Shown: positions 1 through 17,999 of the stretch, piece after piece
Layout: the number at the start of each line of letters is the position of its first letter
Numbering within the stretch: position 1 is the first letter of the stretch
NCBI GenBank assembly: GCA_001642005.1
Contig: LWCA01000295.1
Location: forward strand, 1 to 33,236
Direction: 5' to 3'
DNA: 33,236 nucleotides
Origin: Intoshia linei
Taxonomy: Eukaryota > Orthonectida > Rhopaluridae
Program-made: the position numbers and the translations under genes
The notes under the pieces: generated by a model
Databases searched by the model: none
The model's input: only the letters and a program-made list of their open reading frames with translations
Told to the model about the DNA's origin: nothing

Positions 1-54
1 ATCCTGTTACTCAATTTTTACAGAAAATGCATTAAATAATGTGAGTTAAAAACG

Positions 55-85
<31 letters not shown>

Positions 86-269
86 GTAATAAATTGACTT
101 GTGATTATTAAAAAAATGAAATAGGCAAATGAGTGTTTGTTTATTATAGGCATTAAAAATAGATTATAGAGCTTTATAGATAAAATTTTTATTAACTGAA
201 TTTTGGTTCATATAAATTTGCAAAAAAAATAAATTCCGTTATTATCGAATTTTTTCTGATTTATTTTAG
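1..269. other. intron of CaMKII with TAA microsatellite
   Basis: AT-rich non-coding sequence upstream of the first kinase exon seen here. A TAA/AAT triplet repeat runs at about 54-80. No exon of the kinase N-lobe is recognisable, so the upstream exons lie outside the window. Confidence 0.6.
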
Positions 270-299
270 AGAATTTTTTAATTATGAGTCATGACAAAA
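270..299 (+). other. possible upstream CaMKII exon with in-frame TGA
   Basis: A good acceptor (ttattttag) precedes 270 and a GTATTT donor follows 299. Its phase (two spare bases) fits the exon at 374, which begins one base into a codon. The reading REFFNYES resembles the REFYSEADAS stretch that precedes the helix in known CaMKII. However, codon 292-294 is TGA in that frame. It may be a nonsense mutation, a sequencing error, an unusual splice site or a chance match. Confidence 0.35.
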
Positions 300-373
300 G
301 TATTTTTAAATTATAATATTTTGAAATTCTATGGAAGTTTTTTTAATGGAATTTATCATATAGTATATTTTAG

Positions 374-7545
<7,172 letters not shown>

Positions 7546-7594
7546 ATAAAATTTTAGCTTTCATTATTTTTTAAAATTTAAACGTAATTATAAT

Positions 7595-7822
7595 CTTTAC
7601 TTATATAATATGCTATGCAATATTTGTTTGTGTGTGTGTTCCACTTTATTTCAATAACTACCAGTATTAGAATGTTATAAAGTCCACATTTCAATTACGG
7701 TTTTTCTGAGGGTGATAATAAGATTAATTTCAACCTTCCAAACTCACATTTTACGGATCAAAAATCAAACGAGTTGGAGAATTTAAAAAATATATACACT
7801 AATACGGATTTTAAAATCATAA
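7595..7822 (-). repeat. dispersed repeat, copy A
   Basis: The reverse complement of this segment matches about 28367-28640 almost throughout, including aattgaaatgtggactttat and aatattgcatagcatattat. Copy A lacks roughly 15 bases found in the other copy. Related shorter copies occur at 8168-8290 and 23165-23330. No coding sequence, so it is a non-autonomous family of unknown class. Confidence 0.7.
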
Positions 7823-8167
7823 AAATTATCATAAATTTAAAAAAATTATATCTTCAGGGCCAAAACCACAAATTACCATTTTTTTATGAAAACAGCCCTA
7901 GAATTTCAAAAAATTTACAGATGGTACAGTTCTATCCTGTTAACACACACAAAAAATTTCAATCTGAATAAGTGACGACTTCACGGTAAAAAAGGCATTT
8001 TAGTATTAATATATTTAATAAATATCACCACTTTGTATTAAGAATGTCCACAATGAACTCGCATTGGACCTTAAAAAACGTTTAAACAGATGACACAAAT
8101 TAAATTTTTATTTACATTCGGGTTATCATCAATGTTCTAAATAAGAAAGTAAAGGATTTAATAATAA

Positions 8168-8290
8168 AATCCGTTTTTTACCGGAAAGATAAAAGTTTCT
8201 GATATGATTGGAATTTGTGTTTTTAAAATTTTAGGATTCTTAGTTATTCAAATAAACGGTAGCACACAGACAAACAGAGGGCCCCTCAGA
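8168..8290 (+). repeat. dispersed repeat, partial copy B
   Basis: Shares the ordered motifs of the family: a ccggaaa box, a ttggaatttg-type box, taggattcttagttattcaa, then aacggtagcacacagac. More diverged than copies A and D. Confidence 0.5.
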
Positions 8291-8570
8291 TATTCAATTC
8301 TATATATATTTACGAACTAAATACACACAATAAAATTTGAATTTAAAAAATAATATGTACATTGTACAAATGTGCGGTTGAAATCAACCTCCACTATCCA
8401 ATTTGATTAAAAGTTTCCTGTATTAAAAATACAATATAACTGTTTTTCTAGGGTATACTACATGTATTTAAGGGTCAATCTTTATATTCTTATAAAAATT
8501 AAAGTTTAAACCAAAAACCTAAATTAAAAATAAATATTTAATCAGCTGCATTTTATAATAATATTATGAT

Positions 8571-10745
8571 ATGAAAAAAGTAGAATTGTTTCTTTTATTC
8601 TTAAAATTATACGATATAGTCGGACAAGCGTTGTATGTAACTGAAGTTGAATCAAAAAACTTACTAAATTTTAACGTTAGATCGAATGGAATATTTGATT
8701 TGTATATAAAAATCAATGACTTATACCGAGAATTAGATATATATTCTTTTGATTTGAAAAAATTGGAATTTGTGAGAAATTTATCTTTCGAAAAACTAGA
8801 TGGCACAGTTAACAGAGTTGCATTGAAAGACTCTTTCGACGATATGTTTTCATTTGTAGCTAATGAAAAAAGAAGTAAAAAGTTTCATTTGATAATACCC
8901 ATGGAAGATTATAGTTTTGTCAAAATATCCGTACAATTTAATGATAATATTGTTAGCTATATAAACTATAGTAGAAACTGCATTCATGGCCCAGGATCAT
9001 TTCATGATATAGTATGCTTTGCTGGATATAATATTACGTATAAAACTAAACAGATGGATCAATTTAAATTTTTTGAATTGGCAAAGAAAAATAACGAATT
9101 TATTAGAAAGATTGAATGGTCAAAAAAAGAATCAAAGAATGGTAATAATAAAAAAGAAATAAATGTCTTTATTTTTACTAAATCATACAGAATTTATAAA
9201 TTAAATCTCCAAAATGGTAATATTAGTAGGGAAGCTAATGGTGTGATACAATTTAACCAAGTTGGTGACTTTATTATAGCAACAAAGAAGAATGGAATAA
9301 AAATTTCATCTATGAATGGTTTACATTATAGTAGAGTAAATTTTGTTAATGCCCATAAACCCAATTTATCTTTCCATACATTACAAACTAAATTTTACCG
9401 TATTGTCGCAATTCGAAATAGAGTATTGGTTTTAATTAAAAATGTGCCAAAGAAAAGAATTTTTAACATTTTCAACTTGTTTTCATTGGAACCTAATTCA
9501 TCTGGAGAGCTATATATTAGTGATATTTACGCTAGCAGATTTAAACTGCTCTCTCTGAATAAACAAAAATCACACAGATTCAGAAATGTGTGGAGCATAG
9601 GAAATGGTGATTATAATGTTGATATTTTATCTTATGACTGTAATGCGTTCATTTCATTCAACGACGGAGATGTTTGGAATAGGATTATATTTGTTTTTGA
9701 CAGCGACATGTGTTACACAATAAGCACAATTGACGATTATTATAATGAAATGGGTGCAATAATCGCAACGTTTCCAGAAAATATTTTTTTCCATTTAACT
9801 CTATTCAGTTTTGATGGTGGTTACACTTGGAAAAATACATTAGGTAGCAAGTATCGACTAAAATATTTGAAAGTCGTGAAAACTAACCAACATTTATTGG
9901 TAGCTATATCTCTGTTTAACGTTAAAATCTCTCTTAATCATGGCCAATCCTGGCATGATTTAAAATCGAAATCTAAACATTACAATTTAAACAATCTACA
10001 CATCTACGAATCCGACGATGAAAATATACATTTTTTTAACCTTTCAAAAAAATATAAATTGACATTATTTAAAACCGATCATCCCATCTATGATTGTTCC
10101 ACAAATGAAACTACAAAATATATGTATCCTATAGATGATCGTATGATTTATACAAAAAGTGCAGATTTATGTTTTTTGACAACAGGAAAACCTAAAAGGA
10201 ATAGTAAAGCGCAATGCCATCCAAATGAGGTTGTATGTGATTTTACGAGTCATCGAATCAATAACAAGTGTGTTAAGCATGGGTATAAAACGACAAATCT
10301 ATTTTGTAAGAATGGTCATGTATATCGAACTAAATCTTTCGGTTATTCCTTGATATTTTCACAAAATGTATATAAAAAATATTGTTCGAAGGATATATAC
10401 AAAATATCGAAAAATAAAATTTTTGACACAAATATGAAATGTGACAATTTAATTGAATATGAAACACCAGATAATTATGGTGAATATTATAATAATCTTA
10501 ATTGGCCTGATAATAAATCAAATATCAAATTAACCATCATTTGCAGTGTCATCATTTGTATATTTTCATTTTTAATTGTTTTTGTTCTTTATTTTACTAT
10601 CCGCTCTCTTTGTCCCAAAAGTTTGATTAGAAATTACATATTAGATGATAAAAAAGATGAAATTCTCAAAACCACCTTAGTTAATGATCACGATTCTGAA
10701 GAAATACTTACAATGTCTACTGAAAAATCTGAAAACACGGAATGA
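8571..10745 (+). CDS. sortilin-like VPS10 domain receptor
   Basis: A 724-residue type I membrane protein expected to bind ligands in the Golgi/endosome lumen and sort them. Residues 1-20 look like a signal peptide. Asp-box (BNR) blades of the VPS10 propeller are visible: FISFNDGDVW (about 360), LFSFDGGYTW (about 413) and ISLNHGQSW (about 455). A Cys-rich 10CC-like module follows (about 509-632) with VVCDFTSHRINNKCV and LFCKNGHVY in the order of sortilin. One membrane helix lies at about 655-675. The roughly 45-residue tail carries HDSEEIL, an acidic dileucine-like sorting motif. Sortilin is slightly longer (about 830), so the propeller is somewhat reduced. The frame has no introns, unlike both neighbours. 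AATAAA follows at 10761. Which VPS10 subgroup it belongs to is unclear. Confidence 0.85.
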   Translation: MKKVELFLLFLKLYDIVGQALYVTEVESKNLLNFNVRSNGIFDLYIKINDLYRELDIYSFDLKKLEFVRNLSFEKLDGTVNRVALKDSFDDMFSFVANEKRSKKFHLIIPMEDYSFVKISVQFNDNIVSYINYSRNCIHGPGSFHDIVCFAGYNITYKTKQMDQFKFFELAKKNNEFIRKIEWSKKESKNGNNKKEINVFIFTKSYRIYKLNLQNGNISREANGVIQFNQVGDFIIATKKNGIKISSMNGLHYSRVNFVNAHKPNLSFHTLQTKFYRIVAIRNRVLVLIKNVPKKRIFNIFNLFSLEPNSSGELYISDIYASRFKLLSLNKQKSHRFRNVWSIGNGDYNVDILSYDCNAFISFNDGDVWNRIIFVFDSDMCYTISTIDDYYNEMGAIIATFPENIFFHLTLFSFDGGYTWKNTLGSKYRLKYLKVVKTNQHLLVAISLFNVKISLNHGQSWHDLKSKSKHYNLNNLHIYESDDENIHFFNLSKKYKLTLFKTDHPIYDCSTNETTKYMYPIDDRMIYTKSADLCFLTTGKPKRNSKAQCHPNEVVCDFTSHRINNKCVKHGYKTTNLFCKNGHVYRTKSFGYSLIFSQNVYKKYCSKDIYKISKNKIFDTNMKCDNLIEYETPDNYGEYYNNLNWPDNKSNIKLTIICSVIICIFSFLIVFVLYFTIRSLCPKSLIRNYILDDKKDEILKTTLVNDHDSEEILTMSTEKSENTE

Positions 10746-10984
10746 TATGTATTCATTTAAAATAAATAAATAATAAATAAATTATTTAAATCATAACTTT
10801 TATAAAACTCAATGTGTTTCTTTCTGTATATTCGTCAGTTTTTACAAGCCTAATAATCAAATTCCATCAAACACATTTTATACATGGGTCGCTTAGCATG
10901 TCCTTTTTTTATTAGAATTAGCCATTTTTCAAGTCGATGCTGTTTTTCGTTTTAAAAATTTAAAAAAAAATATTTAAATCGGTT

Positions 10985-11722
10985 GATACCCTACCCAGGG
11001 CCATGGAGAGGAAGAATAGAGCCATATGACCGGATCTACAATCATGACGGCCTACTTTTTTTAAATTTATTAATAGGTACTGCTAGAAAATTTCTTAAGT
11101 ATACCAAAATTTCGATAACCAATGTGATTTGTAACCGTAGTTTTAAAAATAATGAACCATCAACTAAGCAATGTATAGAGGGCAGTGGCGGATGTAAGAT
11201 TTTCAGCTAGGGGGCGAAATAATTATTACGATCAATCTCATAAATTATTTCAATTAGAATTTTTTTGTATATCTGTCTACCATAATAATTTTTTTTTTTA
11301 GTTTTCATACTACTAAATTTTTCAACAACTGAATCAAAATTGACATTTTCGGCAAGTTCTCTTTCGATTATAATCGCTCATTATCAACAACGTTAAGTCC
11401 GATAATTTAACTTAAATGTCTGTTACTAGCTTAACAAATAATACATATATTAATGACAAATGATTATTAGTTACATAAAACGTATAGAACAATGACAAGC
11501 ATAATTCAATAAACACAATTTGATAAGTCCCAGAATTTTTTTTGAATTTTACACAATGTTAATACACAAATTACAATATTTTAATATGTGTATTAACCAG
11601 GGGCGGCGACCCTGCACTCACCTAGATCCGCTACCAATAGAGGTACCATTTTTAAAAAATTGATATGGGCCCACAATTTCCATCTGATCCGGGCATACTA
11701 CTGGCTCTCCACAGCCCTGACC
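10985..11722. mobile_element. diverged inverted-repeat element, interrupted
   Basis: The left end (10987-11056, with cagggccatggagagg and catatgaccggatc) matches the reverse complement of 11655-11722 (cagggctgtggagagcc, gtatgcccggatc) over about 60 bases with gaps. A third end of the same family, inverted, lies near 30660-30697 (ccctctccatggtt). A second element appears to sit inside. No target duplication found. Confidence 0.45.
11182..11635. mobile_element. hAT-like element with near 8-bp duplication
   Basis: The left end gcagtggcggat and the right end atccgctacc are imperfect inverse repeats. Flanks tatagagg (11174-11181) and aatagagg (11636-11643) differ at one base. A further hAT-like end, caggggcggcgaccctg, lies at 11598-11614 just inside the right boundary. 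No coding sequence within. Confidence 0.45.
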
Positions 11723-12640
11723 TTACCCCAAATGCAATAATTATAATTAATACAAAAATGTTTAGATAAATATTTAAAAACTTTATTTAGTGTATTATTA
11801 GTTTTGGGTTGATTCTAGGGTCCTAATTCCCTATTCATTTAAATTATTTTTTTAGTTTTCTTGGTGGTTTGCCTTTTTTTAAATTCAATTCTAGCTCATT
11901 TATTTTGATGATGCTTGAATTCCTTATGAAAACTATAGATAAAACTAGAAATGAAGTTAAAGCCATATATCATTAACTACCTCTCCCACTCTACAGGGTT
12001 CGCATTTGACAATTTAAATTTGACACAATATAAGTTATGATATTCTAAAATAAAATTTTTCTAAATGCTCAATTTAAAAAAAATGAGACCTTCTTTTTAT
12101 AAGAATTTCGTCAGTCACCCAAATAAGAGCCTCGAGCATGGTAGATTTGATTCTGCTGTCACAGCGGAGTTGTATTGGACACTCCACTAAATTAATGTTA
12201 AAATATTACTAATATTTCGGTAATTGAACATCCACTTACCCACTACATTATCTGTTAATTACAAAAGTATAGAATTTAGTTAAAAATATATGTTTATTTA
12301 TTCGTTTGTTACAGTTTATTTAAGAAAGTAACGTGTCGAGTTTTAAAAATTGCACATTTCTATTAGTTTTCGAGGGTGATGTTTTATCGCAAATTTTATT
12401 TTCAGAAATTTACTCTTTCAACGTCATTAATTCTAAGTATCTTCTTTTTTTTAAATTTAAATGAGTCCTAAAATTATAAAAAATATTAGTTTTGAAACTT
12501 TTCATTTTCAAAAATAATCTGATCTAATCTGATTCTCTGTGAGATGGAATATGGCTCGTTTTCAAATTTTCGATGGTTACACATAAAATTAGATTCTGCA
12601 CTAGTGCAACCGGTTGAGAAACACTGATTTAAGTTATAGG

Positions 12641-12646
12641 TTTATT
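12641..12646 (-). promoter_or_regulatory. polyadenylation signal of alpha-catenin
   Basis: On the minus strand this reads AATAAA, 39 bases past the stop codon of the alpha-catenin gene. Confidence 0.6.
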
Positions 12647-12684
12647 ATAATACAACAAAACTTGTAAATATGAAAAATTAAATA

Positions 12685-15600
12685 TTAATGCTGAAATTCA
12701 TTCAGAGCTTGAATGACTTCAATTCGCTTTTTAGGTGCAGCTGTGGTTAGTTTGTAGCTTTGAATTTCGCTTTCACGTCTAAATAAAGGTTTCTTTTTTG
12801 GAGGTTTCATATTCCAGGTAATTATAGAACCCTACAAATTATAATTAATTCATTATCAATCGTGTAACCAATACTTTTCAATTTTAAATTATATTAAACA
12901 TATTGGATTCCCTATAGACATATCAAGAAAAGGACTCTACCGTTTGCATCTCGCACCCTTTATGAACAACTAAAAATTTTACGAGACTTAAGTCATTGTA
13001 ATTAGTGATGGAACAATTTCTAAATTTCCAACGATGCCGTTCCAATTCGATTTTAAAAAAAAACAACGATTCCGATTCCGATTCCAATGCGATTCCAAAT
13101 ACTTTTTAATCATACTATTTGTGTCAGTTTTATTTGTTTTAATTAGAAAATTAACCAAGAATAAACGAATTTATAGAAAAACGAAATAAATAACTTAAAA
13201 AACATCATAAAAATGCTTAAGATTAATGTCAAAACAAATAATTTTAAATTATAATGTTAAAATAATAGCTTTTCACCATTTGTATCAAACATTCTATTTC
13301 GCTTTGGTAAACAGATAAAACATCCAACCCTGAAAATTATTAAACTTTCAATTAACGGAGACGAAAATAAATATTTTTTACAAGTTAACCAATATTTATT
13401 TAAATTTAATTGATTTATTGTATTGAGCCCATTTAATTAATTTTAATTTAAAAAAACTGCTGTTTTTTGAAATTAATTTTTATTTTTATAAAACTGGTTG
13501 TAAAGAATCGGAATCGTCGCAACGCTAATGTTAATTATAATGTTTGTGATTTCCGAAGAATTTCAAATGCAAAAATCAAATCCAATTAAATTTATCATTC
13601 CATTTATTAAAAATGTATTCAATTTATTGATATTCCTGTATTCAGAAACGAAACTAATGTACAGACTCCTGTTTGAGGGGATCGACGAAATTTTTATAAA
13701 ATGAACATGTAAAAAAATTTATTTTTGAATATCAACCAGGGATTGGAATTAATTGATTCATAATTAATAATTGAAATTAATTGAATTTTTTAAAATATAA
13801 AATATTTGAAGATTGATAACAATGTCATAATCATTTTTAAAAAACTGGTCATGTGGCTATAATGAATATATATAAATGTACATAAAAAAAATTTTAACTA
13901 ATGTTTTCATCAAACAATTCGTCAATAAAATGATTCAATTTATATTTTTTCATTATATGAAAAAACCAATTAATTGAAAAATTAATATTTAGCAAATAAT
14001 TGGTTTATACAAAATAATTGATTGCAATCAATTATTTCCAATCCCTGATCATAACTATTTTGTGTTTCAACCGTCAAGTCTAGATCTAGACCCATGTAGA
14101 GATGGCTGGATATATTATATTACGCATCATTTCCGAAAACTGTGGCTTAATTATTGTTTATTGTTCTATTTAAATTTAAAATATCAAATAAAAGCCAGAA
14201 TACCGGGTTCATAACTGCTTCGGTGTTTATTTCGCTATTCTATCGTTGTTAATTTTTACTCTATATTTAGTTGTTTTGAATTTTTACACTCATAATAATA
14301 ATAATATAATTTTTAGTTTACTTTTTGCTTAAAAAATCTAATTTAAATGTATACTGGAAATGGAAATTCTGTTAATACATCACGGATTCACTTAATTTAA
14401 AAGAATTATGTATCTGAATTTTTAAAAAAACAATTTTTTTTCATTTATAAAGTTATCAAAACTGAAATCTTGTTTTAATTGAACGAAAGTTGTAATTTAC
14501 ATAAAAAACCACTGTATCACTTAAATTTTGTAAATTCTAATAGAAATTATAAAAAGTTAAAAAAAAATAATTTCAACTCCTTGCCCCGGTTGAGAAACCA
14601 TGTACTAACGGTTAATAAAGATAGATTGAACTTTTTTTAAAAAAACTTTTCTCAACTGGAAAAAAATCGTAAGCATACGTTTACCAACACCAAATCTGCA
14701 GTATTAGTTTGAAAAATATATAAAGTCAAAAAATTAAATTACCTTTCCTTCAAATAATCTTGAATATTTAGTAGAAGCAACATATGATGAACGTACCGCC
14801 ATTATAACAGCATTCATTAAATTTTTCGATGATTGAAGTAACGATGTAGCACTATCTAGCTAAATGAAACAATGAATAACCCAGTTCACGCATTTATTAT
14901 TTTACCCCAGCCAAAATAACATCGCCGTCAATATTTTGAACGTCTGCTTTGACCCTGCTAGTAATATCCAATTGATGACAATATAAATCAATCCTTTGCA
15001 TATAACTAATTAAATCCTTTTTAGTTTCTGTATCTGGACACTAAAAATTTGAAAATTTAACATTTATAGTTCTAAAAGTACCAATTTAGCAATATCCTGG
15101 CATAAACTATTCAATTGTTTCCCTGTAACAGAAATATCTTTAGCAGCATTAATAACACACATGGTAGTTGTTAGAGGTCCTTTACCTCGAGTAAAATCAC
15201 TCATATCCATAAATATAACGCACATGATTTTTGCCAAACGAATCAAATCATTCGCACTATCGTCCCATTTATTAACCTCATTTTCAAATTTTCTTTTTTC
15301 AATATTGAAATCTTTAGCTTCAACTTGATATCTCTGTCTCTCGTCTATATGTAAATAAAGAAAAAACTATAATATAAAAATACCATCATTGGTAGCGGTA
15401 GCCCACATAGGTTCCGCATAATGATTTGTAGAAGCAACAGGTTTTTCATTGCTATCATTTTGATCTTGGTACAGTTGACAATCTTCAGTTTCTTTGATGG
15501 CTTCATAGTTTTTAGATTCAACACTTTCGGAAAATTTGATGCCTTGACTTTGAAGTACGCTACACCTCAAATCGTGGATTCCGTCATACAAAAGACGAGA

Positions 15601-17454
15601 AGCTTCAATGAAACCATTTTCTTCATTTTCGTTGATTTCTTCAATTTTTTGGAATAATTTTTGACAATAAAACACTTTATCTGAAAAAAAGGGAATAGTT
15701 CTTTCCAACAAAATTTCAACGGATTCGTTGACCTTTTCAGTCATGTTGGCATTTCTAGAACTTTTCATGTCTTCAATAACTGCATTTCCAATACTTTTAG
15801 CTCGAATCTGGGCATTCATTGAACAGCGTTTAAATAGATTTACATCTTTTGTTTTCAAAGCATAAACACATTTGTTGACATCATCCAGTACAAAAGTTTC
15901 TGTTACGGTCAAATTATCATCAATTCCAAAAATTATACCAACAAGTAAACTGTATTGTGATAATTCGTTTATTATTGATTGGTAATGGAATTTTAAGTTT
16001 TGCTTGGTAGCATTACAATCGGGGTGCAAAGATACTACGGTTGCAGAATAAATAAGTTGAGGAGTGTATGTAGAAATGACGTTACAAATTTTTTGCATTT
16101 TACGAATAGTTTTGTATATATCCTTGTTTCTATTGCATGAAATACTGCACAACAATTTCGCTAAATTGACAAGTCTTTGGGAATGCACAGTAAGCATACC
16201 AGCCAAGTCTTTAACTCCAGTCTCATTCCCTTTTAAAGCTTCTTGGTTTATAAGAGTATAGGGGATATCCAAATCGTATATATAACGAGACACGTAATCT
16301 ACGGAAATTTGTTTCAAATGATGAAGTAAATTTTCGGTGGTAGCCATAACATGAGATAATTTATTTTCGAGTTTAATCCGAATACCACCTGACACATCAC
16401 CATCCTTTTGAATTGACATATTTTTGTAAATATCAGAGTGTAATTTAAAAAAATCATCTAAAAAATCTCTTGTGTCTCCGCACAATTCATGAATGGAATC
16501 AACAATATCCGCATCAGAATTAATGTTTTCATTCAATGCAGTGCATAAAGATAAAATACCTTCACATCCATTTTTCATGCTAGACACCCAATCTTGGTTT
16601 CCCAAATTTTCTTCAAATTCATCGTACATTTTATAATTGAAAGCTTCGATCACTCGATAAACGTGAGATTGGTAGATGGCATTATCCCGTAGCCATTCGC
16701 CAACGTGCTCTTCTCCCAGAACGACCTTAGATATGGTATTTATTGCTTTTTTGACTTGACGAAATGTGAAATCTGTATTTATTTTGGCTGCATTAACATC
16801 TTGATGTCTCACAAAAGTTTTAATCGAAGTCAAAAGCATAGGATAGGTACGGAAAATAGTCGCATTTGCAGCTGATATTTCGTCCCTCGCTTCATAATCC
16901 TTTATGTCTCTTTCGCGTTGCAATGTGCAAGATTTCAGGATTTTTAATGAATTACTCAATTCTTTGTATCTTACATCTACATCTTTTTCATTAGTTACTT
17001 TCCAAAGGTTATCGACAGCACTTTCATATGATTTTAAACTGTTGATAAGAAAATTGACGTCGACTGAATCGCAAATAATCAATAATCGAGTAACACTCTC
17101 CAATAAATCATTTGCATATTTAACCATGTTTTGTCGTTTTAAATTTGAATAAGGGTCGTGTGAATACATCATTGCAGTTTCACATAAATTTTCTCCGTCT
17201 TGATTGACTTGGTCCAATAAAAGATTCAAATCACTAGACATTTCTTGGTGGACATTAGCAATTTCTCCACCGATTGAAACAAAATTTGATATAGCGCTTT
17301 TTATACCATCACACATGTAGGCAGTGTCTTTTGAGATTCCTTTTTTCATTACGGATACTGCATTGGATGATAATGTATAAACACATTTTTTTAAGGGAGT
17401 TAATATTTTTTCGACGGAATACGTCTGTATTTTGAAGTCTTTTCGTTCATTCAT
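12685..17454 (-). CDS. alpha-catenin, complete five-exon gene
   Basis: Links the cadherin-beta-catenin complex to actin at adherens junctions. Exons, in coding order: 17454-15384, 15344-15082, 15040-14906, 14859-14743, 12831-12685; all have GT-AG borders and consistent phase, giving 910 residues, the usual length (about 906). The N-terminus YSVEKILTPLKK matches the family start. The vinculin-type head shows DPYSNLKRQNMVKYANDLL and ESVTRLLI (residues 100-126). Exon 2 opens the actin-binding domain with NKWDDSAND and MDMSDFTRGKGPL. Exon 3 has LYCHQLDITSRVKADVQN and exon 4 SSKNLMNAVIMAVRSSYVAS. Exon 5 gives the basic C-terminus WNMKPPKKKPL and ends with ALNEFQH. The start at 17454 is chosen because it gives the family N-terminus. 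The first intron is only 39 bases; the last is 1.9 kb and repeat-filled. Vinculin is excluded by length and by the lack of a proline-rich hinge. Confidence 0.94.
13001..13530. repeat. gattcc-rich inverted-repeat segment
   Basis: attagtgatggaacaat near 13001 and the inverse of gaatcggaatcgtcgcaacg (13505-13526) form weak terminal inverted repeats. The left part contains several tandem gattcc hexamers (13070-13097). Possibly a decayed MITE; no target duplication is clear. Confidence 0.3.
13737..14047. mobile_element. MITE with cagggattgg termini (311 bp)
   Basis: The left terminus cagggattggaattaat (13737-13753) and the right terminus attatttccaatccctg (14031-14047) are inverse at 16 of 17 positions. 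The interior is AT-rich with many attaatt/aattgatt words and no coding potential. Flanks atatcaac and atcataac share only part of an 8-bp duplication, so the superfamily (probably hAT-like) is inferred. Confidence 0.6.
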
Positions 17455-17750
17455 TAAATTTTTCGTGACTAAAAAGTAGTTTCATTGAGATAATACCAAC
17501 AGGATTAAATTCCAAATTCGTTCACTAGGAGAATTTACTCAAGCAATAAATTTCCATAGTGCTTTTCATCGCTTTGCTTATTTACACTTGTTAATTTAAG
17601 TTATTTATACAGTACGTGTCAAAATCGATATTTTACAAATTTGTATCATTTTTCATTTTATTTTTCTTTTAATTATTATCTTTTAATTTCTTTTTTTTTT
17701 TTTATTTTTTTTAACATAATTTTTCTCGTTAATTAATTATTCGGCTTTGT
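17455..17750. other. 5' flank of alpha-catenin
   Basis: Non-coding sequence between the alpha-catenin start codon and the LTR retrotransposon. It includes a T-rich run (17685-17712). The promoter of alpha-catenin should lie here, so the retrotransposon sits about 300 bases upstream of its start codon. No core promoter motif is clear. Confidence 0.4.
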
Positions 17751-17861
17751 TGTAATTCTGTAAGAATATTTAGACATTTAAACAGTAAAACTTTTATTAA
17801 ATTTAGGATTTAATTAAAGTAAAGTACAAGTGATATTTAAGATAGTGTCATAGATACTACA
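17751..17861 (-). repeat. 3' LTR of gypsy copy 1
   Basis: 111 bp, nearly identical to 21323-21445 except that it lacks about 12 bases in the middle. It ends with ...gatagtgtcatagatactaca on the plus strand side; the purine tract abuts at 17862. Confidence 0.8.
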
Positions 17862-17999
17862 CCTCCCTTGCCAGAACTAAAGTGGTTTGAGAGGAATAAA
17901 CATTCACATAGATCTTAATTGATGTTCAGCTTCCAACAATTTCCTAATAGTTGCATCATCGGAGTTAGGCTGATTGACCGCTTTTTGCCAATAAATAGT

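Larger units (their letters stand above)
7546..8570. other. CaMKII-VPS10 intergenic region with dispersed repeats
   Basis: No convincing gene. It contains a minus-orientation copy of a dispersed repeat (about 7595-7822), a plus-orientation partial copy (about 8168-8290), and AT-rich sequence leading to the VPS10 start. The gene downstream is on the same strand, so its promoter probably lies here, but no core element is recognisable. Confidence 0.5.
10746..12684. other. intergenic region between convergent genes, repeat-rich
   Basis: This spans the 3' ends of the VPS10 gene (+) and alpha-catenin (-). It contains a nested pair of inverted-repeat elements (10985-11722 and 11182-11635), a dispersed ctcgagcatggta motif (12131-12143) and a hAT-type right end, ggttgagaaacactg (12611-12625), beside the alpha-catenin polyadenylation signal. 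No coding sequence supported. Confidence 0.5.
12832..14742. other. last intron of alpha-catenin with MITE insertions
   Basis: A 1.9-kb intron between the actin-binding exon ending LFEGK and the terminal exon. It holds an inverted-repeat segment with tandem gattcc motifs (13001-13530), a cagggattgg-ended MITE (13737-14047) and a hAT-type end (ggttgagaaac, 14587-14597). No additional exon is needed to complete the protein. Confidence 0.6.

Noticed and set aside
7774-7971. 65-codon plus-strand frame
   Set aside because: It starts in dispersed repeat copy A and has no recognisable domain.
8564-8806. 80-codon minus-strand frame
   Set aside because: Antisense to the start of the VPS10 gene.
15421-17152. 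Plus-strand open frames at 15421, 16064 and 16904
   Set aside because: All are antisense to the large alpha-catenin exon, whose protein is clearly recognisable.
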